Shown one piece after another: positions 10,566-22,102 of a stretch of DNA of 64,000 bases (positions within the stretch are counted from its first letter, which is position 1; every line of letters begins with the position of its first letter). The position numbers and the translations under genes are program-made. A model generated the notes under the pieces. That model saw only the letters and a program-made list of their open reading frames with translations. It did not search any database and was not told the origin of the DNA. The stretch lies in the NCBI GenBank assembly GCA_022225965.2, contig JAKJXP020000138.1, forward strand, positions 1 to 64,000. Reading direction: 5' to 3'. The DNA comes from Diatrype stigma (lineage: Eukaryota > Ascomycota > Sordariomycetes > Xylariales > Diatrypaceae).

Positions 10566-13500
10566 TGTGAGTGAAGTGTAGTGTGTAGTGTGTTATGTGG
10601 GGGTGTAAGTTGTAAGTCGATGATAGAAGGTACGAGGATTGAGTGGTTGGTTGGTTGGTTGCTTGATTGAAGGTGTGCAAAGGTTGTGGGAGTAGAATTA
10701 GGTACGGTTAATTATATCGTGTAGAGTAAGTTGTTGACTGGAAAGTCGAGCGGAATGATGAATTGAAGAGAAGAGGGAGACGAAATGGAAATAGATGGAG
10801 GAGGGTGCTTCCAGTTTATATAACGGGTGTGACGACAATTGGGCAACCTTGAACTGCAGGACTCGGGGTGAGGAGCGAGGGAAATGCGAGTGCCTGCCTT
10901 CCACTCACTGCTGCTTTACTGCTACATGCCTAGGTACATGCCTACATGCCTACCTACGTGCCTGTGTAGGTATGTACATACATTAGGTAGTTACTTCCGC
11001 ATCAGAATCGACAATCACGATGCCGGCCGACTGGGCAGGCGACAAGCGTCCAATCAAATTCGCTGCAGGCTGCAGGTGAGGTGTGGAGGGGGAGGGGCTT
11101 AGGTTGAAGTGGTTAGAGTGGTTAGGCCATGGGTAGGGACGTGTTGTCCTGGGGGGCAGTGGAGGGGTTGACGCACGTGTGTACAACCACCTGGATGTGC
11201 ATGTACCTGCACAAACGCCTACCCGGGCCTGGCTGGACGTCGTCACCCACATACCTGATGTTCAGGAGTACATGCTCAGGAGACTATCTAACCGGCCACT
11301 GTAGCAGACATGTTATCTAGGACCCAGACAACCGCTATGGGTTCCTCGTCTACTACTACGCGGCTTCGATCTCGGAAAGCCCCGGGCATCAAGACATTGA
11401 AGAGTTGCCAATAATTAGCATAACTACCTACCTACTTACATAGGCATACGTTGGTGAGCTGGTACGGAGACTGCTGGTACGTTCATACGTACATGTAGGA
11501 ACGGCAACTTCGGGTGGAACCCAAATGTTGGTGGGGCAGACCGGGTGTCGTGGCAAATCAAATTGTGCGTATTTCGTCGTGATGTGATTCGGTCTTGACA
11601 TGAGCGTACTATATTAATAAGAAACCAAGAATGAATGATGATAAGTTTCATCTTTTGGTGCCCGCAGGGTGGCAGGTGGCCGGTTAATAGGTGAGTGGAG
11701 CGTCTAATTGGCAACCTACTTCGTACATACCGGCTAGTCTTCCTGAACTACGTCACCTTACATCAATATAAACCGTTCACGATGCAGATGATCCATGGAT
11801 ATTTGACGATTTTGATGTTGTTAGCCATCATGTGTTCAGCGTTGGACGCTATACCTATGTATTGCTTAGACCATTTTAACTCGTCAACCTGACTGGCCTA
11901 TACCACGTAGATAGTGAACCCATCAAGCTGCTTAAGCGACCAGATTGTTATCGCAGCTAGATATCTACTTGAGTACTATTCCTCTTGGGGCTGGATAGCT
12001 CGGTTAATAGGGGTTCCGGCCTATCCCGTTTTATACCGACTCTTGAGGCGGAGCGTCGCGGCGGTCTACAAGCCCACGCAAGCCTCGAAATCACAAGTCT
12101 TCAAAACCGCCATGCAAATGCGCCCATTTAATATGGATTCCCATCTCCCCCCGTCACGCATGCAAGGTCGGTGGTAATGGTTCCTGAATATCCACGGGAA
12201 CAGCGTCAAAAGAGCCACCAACTATCTCGGCCGACCCACCAACAGCGTCTTAACGGCCGAACGGTGGACTTTCAACCGACCCTCCTCCGACCCTCTCCCG
12301 CCCAAGCGCGATTTCCCCGCATTCTCGCAACGTAGTGTCGGGTTGTGCCAGAGCGAGCAGAATGAATGTGATGGTCAATGAAAGTGAAATCCTGCTCAAC
12401 CAGCAGGGTAGCCTATAGGACCCCTGGACCCTTAAGGTATACTCATAGGTGTGTGTATTATATGCATGTGGGCACAACAGGCAGGTAGACAGGCACACCA
12501 ATAACTACCTACCTAGGTATGCTGGTAAGTAGAGTCCGGGGCGGCTTCAGCACTACCGGGAACCCCCCTCCACAGCCTATGGTTACATACCTAGCAATTA
12601 ATATATCTAGATCTGGGAATCTTTACATTTGACCGACATGGAACGTTGTTGTGTCAGATTCGTCGAAGTCAGGCACTCACGATAATTCCAGTGGGGCGTT
12701 GTATTGGAGTACGGACCGGATAACCACTGGGAATTGGCAGAAAAGGGGCCGAGGGTATCATCTTAACAGGTTGATTGCACCGAGGAAAGGCGTTCAAAAA
12801 CATACGATCCAGAATTTTGCTTCATTGATACCGACTTTTGCATCCAATGTCCTCGGGCAATCCAGGAAGGAAACTCGGCGCTACTCGAGAGGTCCACATC
12901 ACTGTCATCGCGATCGTGATGAAGGGCCTGGAGGGTTAGGGGCAGAGGGGCGGAGGGGCTAACTAATAAGGAACTACGGTGGTTACTTAGAGGCGGGTGC
13001 TTCGGTGCTAAAGCAGACTTCCAAGGTTCTCCGCAAGAACAGAAGGGCGCCAGCATGCACTCCTCAATCCCCAGACGGCATTGTTGGCTACAGATTTCAC
13101 CTGCTGAATTGGTGTATTTATTAGGTATCCAGAGCATCGAAAAACACTCCCGAGCGAGAGGAATGTCTGGTTAGTTGTCAGGCTGTATGGGGGGCGTTTC
13201 AGACTGGATAGTAGGAGGAAACATGGTGCGTGCTGTGTGGTGTGGCTGGTTGTAGGCGTAGGGTAGAGATACATACAGTACCGTACATACAGGACCGTAC
13301 ATATAGGACCATACGGACACACTTACACAGCCCAGTCAGCCAAGCCAGTCCAAATCACTGCCCAACTGGAAACCTTGGGGACCGCTGCCCTTGGGGACGG
13401 ACAGTTCGGCTGCCCCTCCCTATCCAAGCCCCCTAAGCGTCCCGTTTCGAGCCCCTCCTAACCCCTGCGAAAACGAGCTAGCCCATCACATCGGTTGGGG

Positions 13501-15652
13501 TTTCACGATGTCTGTCCGATTTAGTGCAGTCTATCCGATTTCTGGTGTTTTCGTGATCTTTCCTTCGCCATCTTCAGGGCTTTTCCCCCTATGTACTTTG
13601 CATTCGGTAGTCCAGACAGTCATAAGCATAATATCGAGCATCAAGAGAATGCCTGCCATCAATTCATCCAAGTCGTTTGTGGAAGTTTTAACCAGGTCAC
13701 TATAAGGTTCTGAAGGCTCAGGGTTCCTGTTACGAACAACTCAATTCTCCGTATTGTAGTTAACTAACACATGACTGTTGACTGGCATGGTCAATGGTCC
13801 CCTGGCATCCGAACATACATAGGTATACCATACATAGTCACTGGCCAGCACTGCCAGCGATAATCATTCCCTATCTCTCTATCTACAGGGGGTGGATCCC
13901 TCACTTTCTACCCAACTGTTACCTAAGGTCCTAAGCTAAAAACAGCAGGTTATCAGCCTGGATCGCGATCGTGAATTGACTCCACGCACGACGGCACCGA
14001 CTTTAGCAGCATCCGTAACATATGGGAACTACAGTAGACTCGATCTTACTACATAGTTGTACGAAGATCACTGCAAGTCCCATTTCAGACTATACATAAA
14101 ATCATAGACATAACCTCGTACCTACTTGGTCAAAGCCACGATGATTACGGCTAAACATACGGGTTTCCCCTATCTATTTCGGCTTTTACGGTCCGATCAA
14201 TACGGCACTCCTGCGCGATTTTTACTTCTCGGTAGAACCCATGGGCTGTTTCCCACATACGATGGCGCTTTTCGGTAACTCATCCTTTGCGTCACTGGTT
14301 TTATTTGTCCTTTGCCTTTGACTCATGCAATGAAATACCATAAGAGGAGATACGATGAAGCCTCGACTGTGACTTCCCCCAAGGGTGACACTCGCATCCA
14401 CCTGCTACAAATTTGATAGCTCATTTCATGTCGCACTTATATGATGCTACATATGTAGTAGATGCAATGGTCCTGATGAATTCGCCTCAGAAAGCCAGAA
14501 AGTCAATTGCAAGAGTGGGATTTCAAGACTCGGGGTACTTATGGAAGCTTGATGCTCAATAGCCACCAGTCAATTAGAATCATTTGTTCTTTCCTTTCAG
14601 GGGGTTTTTACCCCCTTCTCCTATCCCTCCTACTCCCCACCCCCCCTTCCCCCTTTCAATTGTTCACGTAGCCCGCTCACATCCTACCTCATCTTCAGGC
14701 TCCAGGCAACCCAGGGTTAACTGAAGAATGGATGATTGATAGTAGCCACATTATATGTGATAATCCAAAGCCCATCAACCAATGACAAGGCAAGTATAGT
14801 TGATAACAGTTCAACCCATATTACCAGTGACAGAATAGTCCTTCAGTGCAGTTATATACCTTCACACAAAATTTGCATCACAACCGACAGGAAACTGATC
14901 CCAACATCAATCCTTTTATATCACAGAGCTCATAATATGGTTACGGTAAGGGAGTAGCAGTATTCCTCAAAGAACTAGTTCCTTTCTACAGCATTACGAA
15001 CCTTAGAATGACATGAGTCTTATGAATTGATGTCTGTACGTAAGCTACCTGGTTGTCATCTATATTCTCCCATGATCTCCCATCGCATGGTCTAATTCAT
15101 ACAGATCTGTTCATTGTCCTTTGTCCTCACCAGTAAGCTCTACCCCATATTGCCCGCAGTAATCTCCTGAAGCCTCCTTGAAGCTGACTCGAGCCTGAAA
15201 CAAAGTCATTTGCCTTTAAATGCCATTTCCAAGCCTTGGGTTTCCATGCAGCACCATGGAATTGTAGCTGAATTTTGACGCTTCATGTGACGGTCCATGA
15301 ATGGATGTCTGGGGCTTGGGTACGAAAGCGTGCCCTGATTCGCCGCCTGAGGGTGCTGTGCCGTAGCTGAATAAACAGGACGTAGTATACTAATGGAATT
15401 CTATATTTAAAGCAACGGGTCGTCCCTCCCGAGCCGCCGAGGGTTGGGGCTTTGTTTAGCATGAAGGAATCGACGTGGGGGGTCAGAATGTGCCAAGGGA
15501 ATCTTATCCGGATTCCTTTCTGGGATCTTCACATCTTCAAGCTTACATGAATACCCAACGCTACTCCTTGTTCTCCAAGTACGCACAACTCCCATTCTGG
15601 GAGGTGAAACCCAAGTATCTCATCTTGCGTACACTACACACGAGACATCACG
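10566..15652. other. Five-kilobase gene-free stretch
   Basis: ORFs here are short, lack codon bias and show no family motifs on either strand. It includes the MPDH leader (with a tandem AACC element around 10645-10660 and a TATA-like element near 10815), TAGGTA/TACATA-type microsatellite fragments near 10930, 11420 and 12510, and the promoter of the HET gene at the right end. I see no transposon termini and no tRNA. A lncRNA or a gene with many tiny exons cannot be excluded. Confidence 0.5.
10815..10822 (-). promoter_or_regulatory. TATA-box-like element upstream of MPDH
   Basis: The minus strand reads TATATAAA about 250 nt upstream of the mannitol-1-phosphate dehydrogenase ATG, in a sequence otherwise not AT-rich. 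The position is compatible with a promoter TATA box followed by a leader of about 200 nt. The transcription start is not known. Confidence 0.4.
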
Positions 15653-18136
15653 ATGACGGAGTACGAAAGGATTTATGAGGACATCGCCAACCGGCCCGGT
15701 GGGCCATATATGCGACTCTTGACACTGCTTCCCGGGGAATCTAGCACCAGTGCGATGAAAGCTACGAAACCGGAAGAAGACTGGCCCATGCAATGGGACG
15801 ACCAAGTCGGCTTCAAAGGGGTGAAACCGGCCGACTGGTCTGATGAGCCCTTGCCATCCGACCTGGAAGTGGAACTGTCTGCCCATCCTGTGAGCGACTG
15901 TCCCGAATACGAAGCACTGTCGTACACGTGGGGCCGGGACACGGATTACAAGTTCAACATCAAGTGCAACGGACACAACTTCGTCTCGCTGCGGCAGATG
16001 CACAATGCGCTCCACGCGCTGCGGCTACCGGACCGCCCGCGCGTGCTGTGGATCGACGCCATCTGCATCAACCAGAGCAGCTACGAGGACAAGAACTGCC
16101 AGCTCCCGCTCATGCAGCACGTGTACCGGAACTCGAAGCGCACCGTGGTCTGGCTGGGGGTGCGCAGCGAGACGAACCACGCGCCCGCGTTCAGCGGCCA
16201 GGCGGACGACCTGCGCATGGCGCCGCCGGTCCTGGACGACTTCGTCCCCTCGTTCGAGAAGTTCCTCGCCGTCAACATCGAGGCGCTGGCGACGGACCCG
16301 GAAGAGTTGTGGCAGGACCACGCCGAGGTCAAGCCGACCTGGGAGAAGCGGCTGGATCTGATCAAGGAGTCGGCTCGCAGGGTCCAGGAGGACTGGGCGA
16401 CCCGCGAAAACCCCCCCTCGACCGATTTCGGCGTCGCGGCGGAGGAGATGATGGAGGACACGCCTAAGATCCTCCGCCCCGCTGGGAAATTCATTCTGAC
16501 GCGTCCAAAGTTCAGAAACCACGTACGGCGGTTAATGTCCTTACACGAAAGCTCGACTTGGCGCCAGACGATACTCAATCTTCTGTGCAGGGAGTGGTGG
16601 AGTCGGGTCTGGATCATCCAGGAAGTCTGCCTGGCTCCGGAGCTAGTTTTCATCTGCGATGATACGGTGGTAAACCTCGATCTCCTGTTCTTAGGGATGG
16701 TCTTGTACTCCGTGTTTCCTAGTGATCCTTTGTACCGGGGTCACATCCTCTCAACATGGACTCTACCGCAGGTGGTGGAGTACAGGGCCATGCAGGGCCA
16801 GGCCGCCGGGAACCGCCCTCTACCCGGCTTCTTGCACCTTTTGACCGAGTTTCGCTTGTCGGACGCCACCAACCCTCGAGATCATGTGTACGCGCTCTTA
16901 GGTCTCCTCCCTCCCGAAGAGCAAGCAGCCTTGGAAAAATTCGGCTACAACCCAGACTACAGCAAGGAAGTTTCGTGGTGCTACACGGAAACGGCAAAAG
17001 TCATCTGCTTCATGACCGGCAACCTTGACTTTTTGTCCATCTCTAGAGCACCAGCACGCATCGCGTCCACATCTCCATCGGGAAACCTGCCTTCTTGGGT
17101 GCCGGACTGGGCTGTGAAAGTAGAGTTGTCTACGCCCAAGCACGGCATCGAAGCTCAAGGGGGGAGCGGCACTACGGCCCCCCTCTTTGCGGCGTGCGGG
17201 ACTTGCGATTCCTGGGCCCTGCAAGTCCGCGGGGATGAGAAACTACTGGTCATATCAGGCTACGTCGCCGACTCGGTAACCGAGGTCACTACCCATAGTT
17301 TGCCCTTCATGACCGACATGATGGACGCCATCATGAATCTCATGAATATCGAGAATCAGTCGGAGGAAGAGATTGAAAAGATGGCATCGGCGAGGGGTAT
17401 GCTGGGTTACATGGGACGCATGCTCGCCGGTATTGGCGATACCATAAGTCTCATGCTAGAATGGGAGGAATTCGCCTTGTCCAAGGGCAAATCGTATTCC
17501 ACCGGCGAAGACATCAAACGTGTCTCATGCGCGGTACGCTGCTTTGGCTACATGCCGGACGGGCCGGACGCGGCGATGAGCGCCTTCAAAGAGTACATGG
17601 ACGCCTTTTGGTGGACGCGAAAGGTATATAATGTCACATCCTCCTCGACCACGACCACGTCTCCGTCGCCGCCGTCGCCGCCGTCATCATCATCATCATT
17701 ATTGAGCAAATCGTCGCTATCGTTCTTCAAGAGGAAGTCCAAGGAGAGCTCCTCCGACACGACATCCGAGACAGCAACGACAACAACCACCGAGAAATCC
17801 GAGAAAGACCAATCGGACTGGAAGAGATGGCGCCAATCGCTAGTAGCGCTGTCGGCGCCGAAGGACAAGTCCAAGCTGGTCAAGTTCAACGCGCTGCAGA
17901 GCTTCTCACTCGGCCGCAAGCTCGCGTGGACAGAAAAGGGCTACCTGGCGCTCGTCCCCGAGGACACGGCGCCGGGGGACAAGGTCGTGCTCTGCCGAGG
18001 AAGCAAGCTGCCGCTGGTGGTGAAAGCGGCTGGGGAGCCGAACCGGTGGAAGCTTTTGGAGAGTTGCTATGTCCACGGCATCATGAACGGGGAGGCTTGG
18101 GATGAAGGACTCTGCGAGGAGATGGAACTGATCTGA
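15653..18136 (+). CDS. Heterokaryon-incompatibility (HET) domain protein
   Basis: HET-domain proteins trigger programmed cell death when incompatible fungal individuals fuse, although most members have no tested role. A single exon encodes 827 aa. The three hallmark blocks are present: YEALSYTWG from residue 86, WIDAICINQ from residue 133, and NPRDHVYALLGLLP around residue 407. WWSRVWIIQEVCLA lies between the last two, as in the family. There is no N-terminal NACHT, ankyrin or WD40 partner domain. A low-complexity Ser/Thr/Pro segment (about 662-700) splits the C-terminal half. The closing segment, around GDKVVLCRGSKLPLVVK, matches the usual C-terminal module of large HET proteins. It is convergent with an F-box gene 312 bp away. 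Confidence 0.93.
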   Translation: MTEYERIYEDIANRPGGPYMRLLTLLPGESSTSAMKATKPEEDWPMQWDDQVGFKGVKPADWSDEPLPSDLEVELSAHPVSDCPEYEALSYTWGRDTDYKFNIKCNGHNFVSLRQMHNALHALRLPDRPRVLWIDAICINQSSYEDKNCQLPLMQHVYRNSKRTVVWLGVRSETNHAPAFSGQADDLRMAPPVLDDFVPSFEKFLAVNIEALATDPEELWQDHAEVKPTWEKRLDLIKESARRVQEDWATRENPPSTDFGVAAEEMMEDTPKILRPAGKFILTRPKFRNHVRRLMSLHESSTWRQTILNLLCREWWSRVWIIQEVCLAPELVFICDDTVVNLDLLFLGMVLYSVFPSDPLYRGHILSTWTLPQVVEYRAMQGQAAGNRPLPGFLHLLTEFRLSDATNPRDHVYALLGLLPPEEQAALEKFGYNPDYSKEVSWCYTETAKVICFMTGNLDFLSISRAPARIASTSPSGNLPSWVPDWAVKVELSTPKHGIEAQGGSGTTAPLFAACGTCDSWALQVRGDEKLLVISGYVADSVTEVTTHSLPFMTDMMDAIMNLMNIENQSEEEIEKMASARGMLGYMGRMLAGIGDTISLMLEWEEFALSKGKSYSTGEDIKRVSCAVRCFGYMPDGPDAAMSAFKEYMDAFWWTRKVYNVTSSSTTTTSPSPPSPPSSSSSLLSKSSLSFFKRKSKESSSDTTSETATTTTTEKSEKDQSDWKRWRQSLVALSAPKDKSKLVKFNALQSFSLGRKLAWTEKGYLALVPEDTAPGDKVVLCRGSKLPLVVKAAGEPNRWKLLESCYVHGIMNGEAWDEGLCEEMELI

Positions 18137-18448
18137 AATGCACAGCAGAAGGTAAGAGGAAAGCGAACGCAGTGCTATCATGCCAATTCCCTATGGAGTA
18201 ATCTGCATTTAGCTAGCTAGATTCCAGCTGAACGCCGTGATGAAATAACAACAAAGTAAAATAACATAGGAGGCCGCAAGACTAACAGTGCTATGAAACG
18301 ATGGCCCCTGAGGGCTTTGCTATAGACCAAGCATTAGGGGTGTCGTGACGACTAAATTTCACCCCCCTCTCCTCCCCATCCACCCCCCTATCCTGGGTGC
18401 CTCCTATTCTGCCGTCTACCTGGGTCCTATGTATCCCGGAGGAAATCT
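18137..18448. other. Convergent spacer between HET and F-box genes
   Basis: 312 bp holding the two 3' ends, with a C-rich stretch around 18360-18390. No gene is seen. Confidence 0.6.
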
Positions 18449-19299
18449 TCAGGAGGGAACCCAAGGAGCTCTGAGCAGCTGAGGACTAACGGCCATCCAG
18501 AACATGCCTAGCAGAACCGGCACCAGCGCTAACAAGATCCACCAGAGCTCAATAGTGAAGGGAGCGCGCAGCCATCTGGTATAATAGCGCCCCCTTAGCT
18601 TTTTGCGACGGGTACATATCTCCGTCCCGTAGACTAGGCACCCCAAGCCCGGGCGCGATTCGCATTCCACGTGCTCGCGTCGCCGCTGCATGAGAAGTCT
18701 AGATTCCACGGTAGATGGTTTGTCAGTCTTTCTGCAGTCCAGTCTGGATTCGCGGCTTCTACAAACTACCTAGGTAGCAAGTACACAGCTACTGCCTAGA
18801 CTAGTGGAACAAATAGCCCGCAATGCATGCGTGTAATCATGCAATGAAGGTTGAAGTTGAACGACGAAGAATGACCAAACGGAACCCACCTGACACTCCC
18901 CCTGCAGAACTTCAGATCGCTCCGGAGATCGCAGCATCGATCGTTGGGACATTCGAGGTGCAGGGTGTGGCGCTCGACCAGCCACTCCACCTTCAAGCGG
19001 ATGCCGGTGTCGACCAGGTCGTAGAAGTATCGGCACGTGTGCTTGAGCGAGAGCGCGTCCGGGTAGGTGAGGCGCTGGCTGATGGCGAGGTGTATCTCCG
19101 GGGGGAGATCGTTGAACGTGGTTGGTGGCGGTGGGTTGGCTGTAAGTGTATTGTCGTCCATGGCAACGTCGCCGTCGCCGTCGCCGTCATAGTCACAGGC
19201 ACAGGCACAGTCACAGGCACAGTCACCGTCACTGCCACCGTTACCGTCACCAACTACACATTCAAGCGGAGACCGGTCTAGGTCGGCAGCATTACCCAT
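18449..19299 (-). CDS. F-box protein with C-terminal membrane segment
   Basis: Exons are 18890-19299 and 18449-18698 (minus strand), joined through a GTGGGT...CTAG intron, giving 219 aa. The N-terminal 55 residues are a low-complexity Asp/Gly/Cys tract. An F-box follows (TFNDLPPEIHLAISQRL, then YPDALSLKHTCRYFYDLV), which would bind Skp1 in an SCF ubiquitin ligase. The splice joins DLKFCRGSV to LLMQRRREHVECESRPGLGC, a module often seen after fungal F-boxes. A single hydrophobic helix near the C-terminus (IELWWILLALVPVLLGMFWM) suggests membrane anchoring. No substrate-binding repeats such as LRR or WD40 are visible. The splice model rests on phase and family resemblance. Confidence 0.8.
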
Positions 19300-20247
19300 C
19301 GTAAATAGGGGCTGATTGGTTGGTCGGTTAAGTGTTACGATTGGAATTGAAAAAGAGTCGTTTTAGTCGTTTTAACCTTAATAAAGTACAGGAGTCCGGT
19401 ATGCGCATTGCAGCATGTGCATTGATTACTTGCTTAAGTAGGTAGGTATTATTTATATTTCTTTGGGGCCGTCGCCCGTGAACTATGCATGTTGTTATTC
19501 CGTATAGGATCTTAGCCCTGGAGCAAGTGATTGGTTCATCAAGCTGGTCGCTAGGCAGCAGAATGAATAGATGCATTACTGGCATGGCATTGAAGAACCC
19601 GTCGGATGTATTTAGGCAAGGTACGAAGTAGGTATGCAGGTAATAGGTGTGTATGTACGGAGCAGTGTCTTATCTTATCTTATCCTGTCTTGCGTGTCTC
19701 GTTACTGGACGGACCGATATTCGACACGTGACAGCGCGATAATGCGACCTCTTAACTCCAACCAATTCCGCGTTTCTGAGGGGCGCCTTCGTTGCTCTGT
19801 TGCTCCGTTGCTCTGTCGCTTTGTTGCGCAGCCTCGGCACAGCGAGTTAGGTTGCAGTGCAGTTCGAGTCACGTCCCGCCTTGTCTTAGTGCTGGCATTG
19901 TCATCATCTTCTCTAAGACTCTAAGATTGCTGGATTCATGTAACTCGTTGCTTGTCACTTGTCTACTTGAATGTAATACTTCGTACGTCGTGATTGAAAT
20001 ACCCAAGACTCAAGTCTTGCGCCCCACCGCCACCTCGATTCGCATCGACTCGCGTCTACCTTTAGCATGCTGGGCTGAATCGCAAAATGACGAGGACCCT
20101 CGACTTATTTGACCATTGACGACGCCTTGCAAGCTTTTCCATCTGCCTCTGATAGATGCATCGGGTGCCCTGGATCTCCTATCCTCCCGACTACCTGCCT
20201 AGTTAGTTCTATACTGAATAATGCAAAAAGCCTTGCCCTTGTCATAG
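19300..20247. other. Divergent intergenic region between F-box gene and exonuclease V
   Basis: Shared upstream region of two divergently transcribed genes. No ORF with protein character is seen. A TAGGTAGGTAT motif occurs near 19438 and a CTTATCTTATCTTATC pyrimidine repeat near 19670. Confidence 0.5.
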
Positions 20248-22102
20248 ATGGCGACTCTTGGATCTGTTTCTGCTGTTGCCCCCACCCCTGCTTCCGCCCG
20301 CTCCCCCCTTCGTGATCAAAATGGTCAACATCCATCACAGGATAGCGACTATGGCTCGGATTTCTCGGAAGGCGAGGAGGACATAGTGAACGGGTTGCTT
20401 CAACATTTGAACGAAAGAGATCCGCCCTTTGCTACTGCTGCTACTGCTACGACGAGTACTGCTGTTGCTAGTACAGCTGCTGCTAGTACTCCTGTCGCTC
20501 CTATATCTTCGCCGCGCAACGAATCTGCACTGGGCTCTGTCGAGAATCCTACAACCGGGCCCGACCCGAACCTCCCATCTCCCCGTCTACAACAGGATCC
20601 TCAGCATCATGGGTCTGCTATACCGACAGCCCAGGCTACTTTGCCTCACCAAGGCTTTCCGTCCGGCGCGGCGAAGACGCCTGCACCCAGTCCCGGAACC
20701 CGCCCACGGGACTCGGATACCTATGTATCGTGGCCAGATCCTTCGAACCGCGGCGTCAGTTACCCCGATCGTGAGTTTCCTGGCGGCCGCTATTATCCGC
20801 CAAAGAATGGCCAATGTGCGACAAGTGTTGACTGACCAATAGCGTCTAGTCAGCCGCGCATTGATGAACTTTGAGCCAAAAGCAATTCTGGCTCCTAAGC
20901 CACCTTTGAGAAACACTTTGAACGATAGTCGCTCACCATTACAAAGATTCCGATCGTTTCCTAGAAAGCCCCTGACCGTTACGGATTTGGCTTCGGGAGC
21001 ATGGTGCGAACTGCAACACTGGTATACGTTGACACGTCTCGGCGGGAGGAAGACGACGACCACTGCAATGCGGGGTGGAACAAAAGTCCACAAAACCCTC
21101 GAAGATGAAGTTCACAGAAACATATCAGTCAGAATTGCAGCGAAAGAGGAGGCCTTTGCCCTGCGGATATGGAATCTCGTCCAAGGACTACGAACACTCC
21201 GCGACACCGGCTTGACCAGGGAGCTCGAAGTATGGGGGTCAGTTCAGGGAGAAATAGCCAACGGGATCATTGATGAGGTTAGCTACACGTCTCCGAATAT
21301 CGCTTTCGAGGAGGAGCTGCAAAGTCAACCATCCCAGGGAGAGATAACCGTTAGTTTGACGCAGCCCTCGATTGCCAATTATTTCCGGCCACATCAGAGA
21401 AGAATCTATTTAACGGATATCAAGACGCGAGCCTCTACGAGGCTCCCTTCAGGCGCAGCACTCCGACCGGCTAGGGTGCAGCTATTTCTGTATCACCGCC
21501 TTTTGAGTGATATGGCTTCCGGAGTGGTTGACTATTCTGCTATTATTTCTCGTTATGGCCTCAACCCCGAGGCTCGTTTCTCGGATGATTTCATGGCACA
21601 GATTGGGAACCTTCATGATGAGGTCTTCTATGATGCTGATTCGGAAATCGAGGGCATACCGTCAACGCCGCGATCCCCACGCTACGGACCTGACACTGGC
21701 TACCCAGACTCATCCCCTAGTATGGGTTCTCAGATGGCACCTCCCTCAGATCTCATAAGATATAGGTCGATCGAGCAGCTTATACCCCTACTCCAATCCG
21801 AACTACGGGCAACCTTCCCGCAAGGTGCGGGGACGATTGGCGATCTGCTCGCCATCCAGTACCGCCATCGCGATGACGGCCATATTATTGGCAACAACTC
21901 GTTTCCTAATGACCCAGAAGCCTTAGATGGGTATCTCAGACGGAATCTCGACTGGTGGCGCGGGAATAGACTGGCTGAGGGTGTTCCCATCGAGGAGACA
22001 TACAAATGTCGCTCGTGTGAGTTCGCGGAGGATTGTCAATGGCGAATGGACAAGGAAGCCGAGATAATACGGGGTAAACGCAACTCAACAAATCCTGGGT
22101 AG
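20248..22102 (+). CDS. Exonuclease V (Dem1/EXO5 family), Fe-S nuclease
   Basis: A 5'-directed single-strand DNA exonuclease of the PD-(D/E)XK superfamily, acting in mitochondrial (yeast Exo5/Dem1) or nuclear DNA maintenance. Exons 20248-20770 and 20850-22102 give 591 aa. The intron uses GTGAGT and the CTAG at 20846-20849, which sits about 15 nt after a CTGAC branch site; the nearer AATAG (20838-20842) would break phase. Nuclease residues include D316 (in GIIDEV), D364 and K366 (in DIKTRA). Four Cys typical of the 4Fe-4S cluster are C227 (in AWCELQHWY), C561, C564 and C570 (in YKCRSCEFAEDCQW). The first 170 residues are low complexity, Ser/Thr/Ala-rich, with no clear cleavable targeting peptide. 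Confidence 0.92.

Noticed and set aside
20843..20849. Alternative exonuclease V acceptor at AATAG (20838-20842)
   Set aside because: It leaves exon 2 out of phase with the strong GTGAGT donor and is too close to the CTGAC branch site; CTAG at 20846-20849 keeps phase.
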